A stretch of DNA of 64,000 bases. Source: Saccharibacillus soli (lineage in GTDB: Bacteria; Bacillota; Bacilli; Paenibacillales; Paenibacillaceae). The notes under the pieces are model-generated. The model did not search any database. It saw only the letters and a program-made list of their open reading frames with translations, and was not told the DNA's origin. Shown here piece by piece: positions 51,000-59,539 of this stretch. The first letter of the stretch is position 1; every line of letters starts with the position of its first letter. Position numbers and translations under genes: made by a program. The stretch covers positions 56,165-120,164 of the forward strand of contig NIOB01000010.1 of the NCBI GenBank assembly GCA_002189105.1, in the 5' to 3' direction.

Positions 51000-52832
51000 T
51001 TATTCCACCGTTACACTCTTCGCCAGGTTGCGCGGCTTGTCTACGTCCAGGCCCAGGGCCAGGGAAGCGTAGTATGCCAGCAGCTGCAGCACGACGACAG
51101 ACAGCGAAGCGGACAGCAGTGGAAGGGTCTTAGGAATCGTTACGACTTCGTCGACGGATTTCATCAGTTCCTGTGCGTCTTCTTCGTAGCAGACTGCCAG
51201 AACTTCGCCTCCACGTGCTTTGACTTCCTTGATGTTGCTGACTGATTTTTCGATCAGCGCCTGCTCGGTTGCCAGTGCGATAACCGGTACGCCGTCTTCG
51301 ATCAGTGCGAGAGTACCGTGCTTCAGCTCACCCGCAGCATAAGCTTCGGAGTGGATATACGAGATTTCCTTGAGTTTCAGAGAACCTTCTTGAGCGGCTG
51401 CATAGTCCAGTCCACGTCCAATGAAGAACAGGTGGTCATGCGAAGAGAACTTCTCTGCGTACACCTTGATTTCTTCTTCACGTGCCAGGATGGTCTCAAC
51501 CTGCTCCGGCAGAGCGTGCATTGCCGTAATGGTTTCTTCGATTTGTTCTTCCGTTTGTGTACCGCGCACTTGAGCGAAGTACAGACCCAACAGATAGAAA
51601 GCAATCAGCTGCGACGTATACGCTTTTGTCGAAGCCACCGCGATCTCCGGTCCAGCCAGTGTAGCAATGACGTCGTTCGCATCACGTGCGATCGAGCTGC
51701 CCACGACGTTCGTGATCGCCAGTACGTGTGCACCGTTCGCCTGCGCTTCGCGCAGAGCAGCCAGTGTATCTGCGGTTTCGCCGGATTGGCTCACAACGAT
51801 AACCAGCGTTTCTGGCGTTACGATTGGCGAACGGTAGCGATATTCGGAAGCGACATCCGTTTCAACCGGAATCCGAACCAGACGTTCGATCACGGTACGT
51901 CCTACCAGACCAGCATGGTAGGCGGTTCCGCAGGCGATGATCTGTACGTTTTTGATATTTTTGATCTGTGCATCTGTCATGTGGAAGTCAGGCAGAACGA
52001 CTTTCTTGCCGCTTTCATCGACACGACCACGCATTGTATCTTGATAAGCTCTAGGCTGCTCATGGATTTCTTTGTGCATGAAATGCTCATAGCCGCCTTT
52101 TTCTGCAGTGATGGCATCCCATTCAATGTGCGTCATTTCGCGGGTAATCAGGTTGCCTTCGATCGTCATCAGTTTTACGCTGTCACGAGTCAGAAGCGCC
52201 ATTTCACCGTCGTTCAGAATGAACACGTTGCGTGTGTACTTCAGGATGGCTGGAATATCCGAACCGATGAAGTTTTCGTTTTCGCCGAGACCGATGATAA
52301 GCGGGCTGGCTTGACGAACCGCTACGATGCGGTCAGGTTCATATTCAGTCAGAACGCCCAGAGCAAATGCGCCGCGCAGGTGTTTGATGGCTTTTTGAAC
52401 CGCCTCTACGATGTCGCCGTTATACTCACGAGCCACCAGATGCGAGATGACCTCAGTGTCCGTCTCCGAAAGGAACTCAACGCCGCTTGCGATCAGCTCA
52501 TCTTTCAGTTCCAGGTAATTCTCGATGATGCCGTTATGCACGACCGAGAATTTTTGCGTAGCATCCGTATGCGGGTGCGAGTTAACGTCGGAAGGCTTAC
52601 CGTGTGTAGCCCAACGCGTGTGACCGATTCCGACCGATCCAACCAGTGGAGCGCCTTCCAGCTTGTTTTCCAGGTTCACCAGACGTCCCATGGCTTTAGC
52701 GACCTTGAGGCCTCCGTCTGTATATACCGCAATACCTGCCGAGTCGTAACCCCGGTATTCCAGCTTCGACAATCCTTCAATCAAGACCTCTTGAGTATTT
52801 CTTGCTCCGATATATCCTACGATTCCGCACAT
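51000..52832 (-). CDS. glmS: Glutamine-fructose-6-phosphate aminotransferase
   Basis: The product has 610 residues. The mature protein starts with Cys2 (MCGIVGYIGARN), the amidotransferase nucleophile; the N-terminal Ntn domain (about 1-240) is followed by two SIS isomerase domains (about 290-420 and 460-600; SQSGETADTLAALREA, FFIGRGLDYAAAQEG), ending KSVTVE with the conserved Lys. It makes glucosamine-6-phosphate, the entry to peptidoglycan precursors. AGCGGAGGA lies 8 bases before the ATG. Its mRNA leader contains a glmS ribozyme, so it is shut down by its product. glmM lies directly upstream. Confidence 0.97.
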   Translation of the reverse strand: MCGIVGYIGARNTQEVLIEGLSKLEYRGYDSAGIAVYTDGGLKVAKAMGRLVNLENKLEGAPLVGSVGIGHTRWATHGKPSDVNSHPHTDATQKFSVVHNGIIENYLELKDELIASGVEFLSETDTEVISHLVAREYNGDIVEAVQKAIKHLRGAFALGVLTEYEPDRIVAVRQASPLIIGLGENENFIGSDIPAILKYTRNVFILNDGEMALLTRDSVKLMTIEGNLITREMTHIEWDAITAEKGGYEHFMHKEIHEQPRAYQDTMRGRVDESGKKVVLPDFHMTDAQIKNIKNVQIIACGTAYHAGLVGRTVIERLVRIPVETDVASEYRYRSPIVTPETLVIVVSQSGETADTLAALREAQANGAHVLAITNVVGSSIARDANDVIATLAGPEIAVASTKAYTSQLIAFYLLGLYFAQVRGTQTEEQIEETITAMHALPEQVETILAREEEIKVYAEKFSSHDHLFFIGRGLDYAAAQEGSLKLKEISYIHSEAYAAGELKHGTLALIEDGVPVIALATEQALIEKSVSNIKEVKARGGEVLAVCYEEDAQELMKSVDEVVTIPKTLPLLSASLSVVVLQLLAYYASLALGLDVDKPRNLAKSVTVE

Positions 52833-52930
52833 AATTTATTTCCTCCGCTCATTGTTTTGGGGTTGAATCATTGGGAGTTGAGCGGTATGGGAAGAAGAAA
52901 GCTTCTGTTTTGAAAACCAAACAAGGCTAC

Positions 52931-52983
52931 TTTCACAAATAGACAGATCCATATATCGCTGACCTGATCGCAAATTTGTGAAA
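52931..52983 (-). other. Stem-loop in the glmS leader
   Basis: TTTCACAAAT (52931-52940) and ATTTGTGAAA (52974-52983) form a perfect 10-pair stem closing a 33-base loop, between the ribozyme and the glmS start. Function unknown. Confidence 0.55.
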
Positions 52984-53204
52984 CAGAGCTTGCCGAACGG
53001 ATCGACCCTCTTGCTCAGAACGGATTCATCCTATATTCACCTAATTCGCCGGGATTCCCCTATGAACTGGCAAGCGATAAGAAGTTCGAGTAAATGGGCA
53101 GACTTGTCCCGCTGGATCATGGGAATTTCAAAATCCGCACCGAAAATAAAGCCTCTGCTTGGTTCTCGGCTGCTTTAGCTTTTGCGACTTCGATCACCCG
53201 CACA

Positions 53205-53410
53205 AAAAGCCCAATGATATGAAGCACCCGCAGATTCGTTTGTGCGGTCAGTCGCCCGACCGTTTTCCGTAATCTGCTCACGGTTTGGTGCAATACCGGG
53301 AGGTCCCCGCCGAAAATTTCGAACACCTCCACCTCGTCAGCTTGAATCGCACATACCCGTTAGACCTAAGTCTTCCGGCGTTCCGATCTGGCACTCAAGC
53401 TCTGGCGCTT
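53205..53410 (-). ncRNA. glmS self-cleaving ribozyme (GlcN6P-responsive)
   Basis: Read on the minus strand, the cleavage site precedes GCGCC at 53404-53408 (AAGCGCCAGAGCTTGAG...). The conserved core follows: CAAGCTGACGAGGTGGAGG near 53345-53325, TTCGAAATTTTCGGCGGGG near 53321-53303, CCTCCCGGTATTGCACC, and the P3-P4 region with CGGTCGGGCGACTGACCGC near 53260-53242. The class is activated by glucosamine-6-phosphate as a cofactor, and cleavage lowers glmS expression. Its 3' limit is approximate. Confidence 0.92.
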
Positions 53411-53495
53411 ATGATTCCTGGTTCGATCCTCACTTTCTATGTAAAAGTACCGCGAGCTGCCTGAAGGCCTGACCTCGCTTGGTCTTACTATAATA

Positions 53496-53527
53496 GAAGT
53501 GCCCGCCTGAACGCAAGCGGGCACTTC
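53496..53527 (-). terminator. Terminator after glmM
   Basis: GAAGTGCCCGC and GCGGGCACTTC form an 11-pair stem around a 10-base loop; the minus strand continues TATTATAG. It separates glmM from the glmS leader and may leak. Confidence 0.75.
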
Positions 53528-53593
53528 AACATTATATGACATCCAACGTTCGTTTACAACTCTCCCGCTGGAATGATTTTCCGCTGCTTGAAC

Positions 53594-54934
53594 TTATACG
53601 AGTTCTGCACGCACAACGTCAGCGATCTGGCCGACTACGCGATCCAGCTGCTCTTTATCCGGTCCCTCCGCCATGACGCGAATCAGCGCCTCCGTACCGG
53701 AAGGGCGAACCAGTACGCGGCCTTCGCTGCCCAGCTCGCGCTCAACCGCTTCTACAGCGGCAAGAATCGCTTGGTTGCCTTCGTAATTGCGCTTGTCCTG
53801 TACGCGCACATTGACCAGCAGTTGCGGATACTGGCGCATCATGGTCTTCAGCTCACTCAACGGCTTGCCCGAAGCAACCAGGGTGTCGACCAGCTGAATA
53901 GCGGTCAACATGCCGTCGCCCGTTGTGCTGTGATCCAGGAAGATCACGTGCCCGGACTGTTCACCGCCCAGGTTGTAATTGCCTTTTCTCATTTCTTCCA
54001 TGACGTAGCGGTCGCCTACAGCAGTCTTCATGGTGTTCAGACCCAGCTTTTCCGCTGCCTTGTAGAAGCCGATATTGCTCATGACCGTGGTGACGATTGT
54101 GCCTTCGTTCAGCTTGCCTGCACGGTTCATCGCGTCGCCGCAGATGCAGAGAATATAGTCGCCATCCAGAATGTCGCCTTTTTCATCAATAGCAATCAGA
54201 CGATCCGCGTCTCCATCAAACGCCAGACCGATATGGGCGCCGTGCTTGATAACTTCTTCGCGCAGCAGCTCAGGATGTGTAGAACCTACATGGTCATTAA
54301 TATTCAGACCGGTTGGCTCGGCACCGATCGCAATCACTTCCGCTCCCAGGTCTCGGAACAGACGAGGAGCCAGTTCATAAGCCGCACCATGGGCGCAGTC
54401 CAGTACAACCTTCAGCCCGCTAAACGACTGCTCAACCGTTGTCTTCAGGTAATCGAGATAGACAAATTTAGCTGCTTCGTCGTTCACAATCGTTCCAAGG
54501 CCGCCTCCTACAGGGCGCGGCAGTTCGTCTGTCTCTGCATCCATCAACGCCTCAATCTCCAGCTCCGTCTCATCGGACAGCTTGAAGCCGTCGCCTCCGA
54601 AGTATTTGATGCCGTTATCTTCGACCGGATTATGCGAAGCCGAGATCATCACGCCTGCGTCTGCCTTCATCACGCGAGTCAGATAGGCGACTGCCGGCGT
54701 AGAAACAACGCCTAGACGCACAACGTTGGCGCCAATCGACAGCAGTCCGGCAATCAGTGCCGACTCCAGCATAAGTCCGGAGATCCGGGTGTCCATACCG
54801 ATCAAGACGGTCGGTTTCTCCACTTTTCCTGCCAGAACATATCCACCGCAGCGTCCAATCTTGTAAGCCAGTTCTGCTGTCAGTTCCTTATTAGCGACTC
54901 CACGTACACCGTCTGTTCCAAAATACTTTCCCAT
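53594..54934 (-). CDS. glmM: Phosphoglucosamine mutase
   Basis: The product has 446 residues: [12 protein letters not shown] at the start, the active-site phosphoserine loop VMISASHNP near 97-105, the metal loop [13 protein letters not shown] (about 240-252), sugar-binding GGEQSGH and C-terminal phosphate-binding [15 protein letters not shown]. It converts glucosamine-6-phosphate to glucosamine-1-phosphate for UDP-GlcNAc synthesis. AAGGAGAAC lies 10 bases before the ATG. It closes the cdaA-cdaR-glmM operon; GlmM of related bacteria also binds and inhibits CdaA. Confidence 0.96.
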   Translation of the reverse strand: MGKYFGTDGVRGVANKELTAELAYKIGRCGGYVLAGKVEKPTVLIGMDTRISGLMLESALIAGLLSIGANVVRLGVVSTPAVAYLTRVMKADAGVMISASHNPVEDNGIKYFGGDGFKLSDETELEIEALMDAETDELPRPVGGGLGTIVNDEAAKFVYLDYLKTTVEQSFSGLKVVLDCAHGAAYELAPRLFRDLGAEVIAIGAEPTGLNINDHVGSTHPELLREEVIKHGAHIGLAFDGDADRLIAIDEKGDILDGDYILCICGDAMNRAGKLNEGTIVTTVMSNIGFYKAAEKLGLNTMKTAVGDRYVMEEMRKGNYNLGGEQSGHVIFLDHSTTGDGMLTAIQLVDTLVASGKPLSELKTMMRQYPQLLVNVRVQDKRNYEGNQAILAAVEAVERELGSEGRVLVRPSGTEALIRVMAEGPDKEQLDRVVGQIADVVRAELV

Positions 54935-55023
54935 ATCGATTCTCGTTCTCCTTTTATTTCAAACCACGCCATGCGACGTATTCGAATTCAATTGTGGATG
55001 ATACTTAATGCTTCAGGATTTCA

Positions 55024-56637
55024 TTAAGGCGTGGTTGTCGCTCCCCCGGAGCTTCCGCCTGTGTCCGCTGCGGGAGGTTCCGTATGCGTGTTCCCTTCGC
55101 CGCCGGGTTGAGTCGAATCCGGAATTGTAGGATTCGGATTCTCCACAGGCGGGTTCTCTTCCTCGGTTCCCGGCTGGGTCGGCTGAGTCGGTTCGCTCTC
55201 TCCGCTGCCTTCAGTCGGCACTTCCGGCTCCTTCGGAACGTCTGTCGATCCATTAGTTGATCCGTTATCAGTAGGCGGCTCGGTTCCTGTCTCGGTCTCA
55301 CTGGTTCCCGATTCAGGCTTCTGAGTCTCCGGCTGTGTTTGCGGCTGCGTCTCAGTCGTTGGAGGTGCTGCTGGATCGCCTGCACTGGAATCGGCTGACG
55401 TAACCTCAACGGTGACGGAAGGCGGCGATGTCCCTGCCGTTCCAATATAATCAGGCAGCGAGACTTTCAACTGAATGTTGTGAGTCCCCACGCCAAGACC
55501 TGTGAGGTCGGCTGTCAACGCGACATCAGCAGCCGTCACATCAGACAGCAGGTTGGGTGCCCCTACGACCGTCACGTCCATCTTTCCCGATTCTGGATCT
55601 GTGACCTGGGCCTTCAATCCATTCGTCTGTCCGGTCAGCGTAATCGGCACATTAGCAATCACTTTTTCCTTATAAGGTACGACCGTCACCGTGTATTGCA
55701 CGGAAGATGGCTCTACGCGCTGAACCCCTTCGGGTGCAGTCAGCGTCTCATTATAACGAGTCGTCCCTTCCGCCTTGATCTGGCTCAGATCCAGCTTCAC
55801 GGGCGGAAAGGAATCCACGTCTTTCAACATTCCGGACGCCCCATATAACTTCACTTCCTTGACTCCCGCCTGTACCCCGGATAACACCAAGCCTTCAGGG
55901 AGTTTCCCTTCATAACTGACTGTTAGAGGCAGCGTCTTGGAGGAGACATTGGAGGAGAGCGGAATTTGTACCTTCAGAGAAGATGGCTCGATCACTGCAT
56001 CGTCCAGCACTTCGCCATTGTTGGAATAAGCAACCAGCTTAATCCGTCCAGATACATTGCCGTTCGCTCCATCCACACTTAACTCGCCTTGAATCTTCTG
56101 TACCTGCTTCATTTCGCTCTCCGGCAGGGTCACCTTCACTGTGTTGCCATCTTCAAAGATTGGGTCCAGTTCGGTAAACCCGTCCGCTGGAACTCCAGTC
56201 GTCAAGACGACAGCCTGAAATTCCTGAGTGACTTTCTCCTCGACCGTTACCGTCACCTTGGATGGCTGAATCGACAATAGCTCGACGCCTGCCGGCGGAT
56301 CAAATTGCAGAGGAACCTCATACTTACCCGGTTCATTGATGCTGCTGAGATCCATCTTCACTTCATATTCGCTTGCGCTCGGCAGCGAAGTCAGCAGCGA
56401 ACGCTGGCCAGCCACGCTGATGCTAACCTGCTGTGGACTCACTGACTTTAGCACATATTTTTGATCGTCGAAACCATAAGGTTTGATCGACAGATTGGTG
56501 ATTGTGGTCTGGTCGCCCTGACTGCTGCGCGTAATCGTTGGTGCATCTGTATCGACGTGGACCATGGCCCACAAGATCAAGGCTACAGCCAACGCGATAA
56601 TCTTGGCGGCCGTGTTATTGGCAAGCCATTTATCCAT
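55024..56637 (-). CDS. cdaR: CdaR (YbbR-domain) regulator of diadenylate cyclase
   Basis: The product has 537 residues. One membrane helix (about 8-24) anchors four YbbR repeats outside the cytoplasm (about 45-420; each with a strand like LPSASEYEVKMDLSSINEPG or VPITLTGQTNGLKAQV). From about 425 the chain turns into a low-complexity tail of about 110 residues rich in Pro, Thr, Glu, Gly and Ser, ending GGATTTP, which is longer than in B. subtilis. CdaR modulates CdaA activity. ATG overlaps the cdaA stop by 8 bases. The tail may contact the cell wall. Confidence 0.92.
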   Translation of the reverse strand: MDKWLANNTAAKIIALAVALILWAMVHVDTDAPTITRSSQGDQTTITNLSIKPYGFDDQKYVLKSVSPQQVSISVAGQRSLLTSLPSASEYEVKMDLSSINEPGKYEVPLQFDPPAGVELLSIQPSKVTVTVEEKVTQEFQAVVLTTGVPADGFTELDPIFEDGNTVKVTLPESEMKQVQKIQGELSVDGANGNVSGRIKLVAYSNNGEVLDDAVIEPSSLKVQIPLSSNVSSKTLPLTVSYEGKLPEGLVLSGVQAGVKEVKLYGASGMLKDVDSFPPVKLDLSQIKAEGTTRYNETLTAPEGVQRVEPSSVQYTVTVVPYKEKVIANVPITLTGQTNGLKAQVTDPESGKMDVTVVGAPNLLSDVTAADVALTADLTGLGVGTHNIQLKVSLPDYIGTAGTSPPSVTVEVTSADSSAGDPAAPPTTETQPQTQPETQKPESGTSETETGTEPPTDNGSTNGSTDVPKEPEVPTEGSGESEPTQPTQPGTEEENPPVENPNPTIPDSTQPGGEGNTHTEPPAADTGGSSGGATTTP

Positions 56638-57463
56638 TAGGCTCGTCCCCTTTCTTTCTCCAGAACAAGCCCTTCTTTTCCTTCGTGGACGTATTCGGCT
56701 TCAGCAGCTCATACAGCTTGGATACCAGCGCTTCTTCGCTCACATCTCGCACAACTTTGCCGTCGAGTGCAAGCGATACTTGTCCCGTCTCCTCCGAGAC
56801 GATCACGGAGATCGAATCCGCAACTTCACTGATGCCGATAGCCGCACGGTGTCTCGTTCCGAGTTCTTTACTGATAAAAGGATTCTCTGACAACGGCAGG
56901 TAACAGGCTGCTGCCGTCAAGGTACGTTCTTGAATAATAACCGCCCCGTCATGCAGAGGCGTATTAGGCGTAAAGATATTGATGAGCAGTTCAGATGTGA
57001 CCACGGATTTCAAGGGAATCCCGGATTCCGTATATTCGTTAAGTCCAGTATTGCGCTCAAAGACAATCAGCGCTCCAATCTTACGCCGCGATAGATAAGC
57101 GACAGACTTCATCAGCTCGCCGATCATCTGCCCCACTTCTTCTTCGTCCGCAATATTCCGGCCTACAAATTTGCCCCGCCCAAGCTGTTCCAGGCCCCGA
57201 CGAAGTTCCGGCTGGAAGATGATAAAGATCGCCACAACCCCGAAGGTAAACATACGGTCCATCAGCCATTTCAGCGTATAGAGATCCAGCAGCGTACTGA
57301 TCGCCCAGATGAGCACCAGAACCAGAATCCCTTTCAGCAGTTGTACAGCCCGGGTTCCGCGTACCAACAAGATCAATTGATACACAATATAAGTAACAAT
57401 CAGGATGTCCGCGACGTCCTTGATCGTGTCTTTCCAAGTTAGGTTTGTAAAATAGTCCATCAT
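56630..57463 (-). CDS. cdaA: Diadenylate cyclase CdaA
   Basis: The product has 277 residues: three membrane helices (about 12-80), then the DAC domain with the catalytic motifs LHDGAVII (DGA) and GTRHRAAIG (RHR). It makes c-di-AMP from two ATP, controlling potassium and osmolyte uptake and wall homeostasis. The start is uncertain: ATG at 57463 (MMDYFTNLTWK) or 57460; the upstream GGGGGC is a weak site, and the open frame to 57535 carries non-conserved residues. It heads the cdaA-cdaR-glmM operon. Confidence 0.93.
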   Translation of the reverse strand: MMDYFTNLTWKDTIKDVADILIVTYIVYQLILLVRGTRAVQLLKGILVLVLIWAISTLLDLYTLKWLMDRMFTFGVVAIFIIFQPELRRGLEQLGRGKFVGRNIADEEEVGQMIGELMKSVAYLSRRKIGALIVFERNTGLNEYTESGIPLKSVVTSELLINIFTPNTPLHDGAVIIQERTLTAAACYLPLSENPFISKELGTRHRAAIGISEVADSISVIVSEETGQVSLALDGKVVRDVSEEALVSKLYELLKPNTSTKEKKGLFWRKKGDEPNG

Positions 57464-57637
57464 GATGACCCAAGCCCCCGTTATCTCCGACTCTCTCAGG
57501 CTGCTGGCATTTATGTATTTCCGCCGGCTGACCAAGCTCGAAACCGACTGCCGGTTCGGATTGTTGCTTCGGATTTGTATACTTATAGGTTATAACGTTC
57601 ATGCCTGCGTTGCAAGCGAAGTCCTTTCTCCCCAAGC

Positions 57638-57672
57638 AAAAAAGACGCCCCGCCCAAGCTGAGCGAGGCGCC
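57638..57672 (-). terminator. Terminator after rsiW
   Basis: On the minus strand GGCGCCTCGCTC and GGGCGGGGCGTC pair with G-U wobbles around AGCTT and run into TTTTTTG, 150 bases after the rsiW stop and before cdaA. Confidence 0.75.
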
Positions 57673-57823
57673 GCGCTGCTGCGACATAGATGGATTCTCG
57701 TACAGAGACACGATTGGATGGGGTCGAATCGGCTTGTTCCCCCGGATCAATCTTTCCTATCGCACCCTTTATCCGTAAAATCGTTCCCTTCCGGTTAGAA
57801 GACACTCTGTACGCGTCACCGAA

Positions 57824-58444
57824 TCAACGATAAGCCACTTCCGAGACAATATTGCCTAACTTGTACCAGATCCAGTCGAATGCTTGGTTGATGTCCTTGA
57901 CCTGGCCTGCAACATGTGCCGTTGAAGCCTGGAAAGCTGAACCGTCGATCACGGTCACATTCCCTTCTACATCGCCATAGATCTCCAGCTTGCCACGTTC
58001 CACGGTGAGGTCGCCGGCGACCTTCGTTCCTTCCGGAACGATGACGACATCGCCCTGCACCTGTACGCCCTTGAGGTCGTTCCCCTTGAGGACAAGCTGC
58101 GTGTCCGCATTCCAGAATCCGATCGACGTGCCCAGCATAATAAGAAGAGCAGCAGCCGCGGCAGTGACAGCTGGATGTCTACGCACCCAATTCCATACCG
58201 GATTGTGCTTTTTGGGCTGAGGAAGAAAGCTCATGATGCGATCAGTCATATCGTCGGATAAGGATACGGACTCGTCTTTCCGATTGGCAGCGAACAGCAT
58301 CATCTCAGTCTCTTCGAGACGTCGAAAAGCCGTTCGGCAATCTGGACAGGCGTCAAGGTGACTTCGTAATTCGCGTGCCTGCTCCGAAGGCAGTTCTCCA
58401 TCGAGATACTCGTGCATAAACGAGACGGCTTGTTTGCAATCCAT
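57824..58444 (-). CDS. rsiW: Anti-sigma-W factor with zinc-binding domain
   Basis: The product has 206 residues: an N-terminal zinc anti-sigma domain (MDCKQAVSFMHEYLDGELP, HLDACPDC with His/Cys ligands at about 30-38), a membrane helix (about 90-108) and an extracellular beta-rich domain with KVAGDLTVERGKLEIYGDVEGNVTVIDG. It holds SigW inactive at the membrane until proteolysis by PrsW/RasP-type proteases. ATG at 58444 has AAAGGA 9 bases upstream; the earlier ATG lacks this. It follows sigW by about 190 bases. The extracellular domain resembles a polymer-forming/adhesin-like repeat more than the B. subtilis RsiW domain. Confidence 0.85.
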   Translation of the reverse strand: MDCKQAVSFMHEYLDGELPSEQARELRSHLDACPDCRTAFRRLEETEMMLFAANRKDESVSLSDDMTDRIMSFLPQPKKHNPVWNWVRRHPAVTAAAAALLIMLGTSIGFWNADTQLVLKGNDLKGVQVQGDVVIVPEGTKVAGDLTVERGKLEIYGDVEGNVTVIDGSAFQASTAHVAGQVKDINQAFDWIWYKLGNIVSEVAYR

Positions 58445-58631
58445 ATGAGCCAATCCTTTCATAGAAACTCGGTAAAAATTGATGTTGGCCTTATTATGCC
58501 CTACTTAATACGCCCCATTTCGATGATAGTTTCAATTGGAAACAACAAAATCGCATGAAAACGTAATTTTATTTATTATCGTTCAATGTTTCGTAAAATT
58601 TGAGGAGTCGTCGCAAAAAAACCGAAACCGC

Positions 58632-59201
58632 CTAGTAGCTCTGCGATTCCAGCTTTTTTCGCAAAAATTCGCGCCCCCGATGCACACGCGTTTTGATTGT
58701 GGTGACCGGCATGTCGAGTACATCACTGATCTCCTGAAGCGACAGCTCCTGCAAATAGCGCAAAATCATTACGGTCTTGTATTTTGGTGGCAGGTCGTCA
58801 ATGGCTTCATGAATGGTTGTACGGGTCTCGGAGATCATGTATTCCGTCTCGGGCGTACGATTATCGCTTGGAATCAGCGCATAACCATCCGCACCATCTT
58901 GATCGCCAATCTCGGCGTCGAGCGAATATGTAGGTTTTCTTTTACGCAGGCGGTCGATACTCAAGTTTGTGCCAATCCGGTAAATCCATGTCGAGAACTT
59001 CTGTCCCGGATCATAACGATCCAGATTCCGATAAACGCGCAGAAAGGTCTCCTGAACGACATCCTCAGCTTCGTGCCTGTTATTCAACATTCGGTATGCG
59101 AGATGAAAAATTCGATCTTTATACAGATCAACGATTTCGGCGAAAGCCCTCTGGTCACCTTTGAGCGCAAGTTTCACCAATCTCGTTTCCAGATTGTCCA
59201 C
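58632..59201 (-). CDS. sigW: ECF sigma factor SigW
   Basis: The product has 189 residues with sigma region 2 (FAEIVDLYKDRIFHLAYRML, NRHEAEDVVQETFLRVYRNL, KFSTWIYRIGTNLSIDRLRK) and region 4 (LPPKYKTVMILRYLQELSLQEISDVLDMPVTTIKTRVHRG), the full SigW pattern including the LDAEIGDQ linker. It directs the response to envelope stress and antimicrobial peptides. The start is GTG with GGGGGAG 5 bases upstream. It is paired with the anti-sigma gene. A candidate -10 element CGTATAAG lies at 59336-59343, but no matching -35 at the usual distance is clear. Confidence 0.92.
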   Translation of the reverse strand: MDNLETRLVKLALKGDQRAFAEIVDLYKDRIFHLAYRMLNNRHEAEDVVQETFLRVYRNLDRYDPGQKFSTWIYRIGTNLSIDRLRKRKPTYSLDAEIGDQDGADGYALIPSDNRTPETEYMISETRTTIHEAIDDLPPKYKTVMILRYLQELSLQEISDVLDMPVTTIKTRVHRGREFLRKKLESQSY

Positions 59202-59460
59202 CGTGTCTCCCCCAGACTAAGCCCGCTGAACCAGGAATCTGAAGCGCCCTGACGCTTCTCATGCAGACTCCCTTACAACTAAAGGCAAGCAATTCCAACT
59301 GACGCCAGGCGACAAGAATGTCCACAAAGCGCCATCTTATACGTATGTTCAAATCGTAATTCATGCGGCGTTAAAAAGCAACACTGACGTTGTAACTTCT
59401 TCCAGAGCTTTACATTGTTCGTGAAATTAGCAGGGGCTGTGACTTATTTTTTTCCTCCAA
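59202..59460. other. Non-coding stretch upstream of sigW
   Basis: No gene is seen. It carries the possible extracytoplasmic-sigma -10 word CGTATAAG (59336-59343, minus strand) and pyrimidine-rich sequence at 59440-59456. Confidence 0.4.
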
Positions 59461-59512
59461 AGAAAAGAACCGCTCTCCTCTCCGATAAAAATCGCAGAAA
59501 AGACGCGGTTCT
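59461..59512 (-). terminator. Terminator after ppc
   Basis: AGAACCGC and GCGGTTCT pair around an inner CGAT-AAAA-ATCG hairpin; the minus strand continues TTTCTTT. Confidence 0.75.
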
Positions 59513-59539
59513 AATTTCTAGCGTGATCCTTAATGCCGA

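Noticed and set aside
53117-53332. Short minus-strand frame of 71 codons upstream of glmS
   Set aside because: It lies in the glmS ribozyme, whose RNA structure explains the conservation.
59336-59343. Autoregulatory SigW promoter upstream of sigW
   Set aside because: The -10 word CGTATAAG is present, but no TGAAAC-type -35 lies 16-17 bases before it; TGAATT is 14 bases away.
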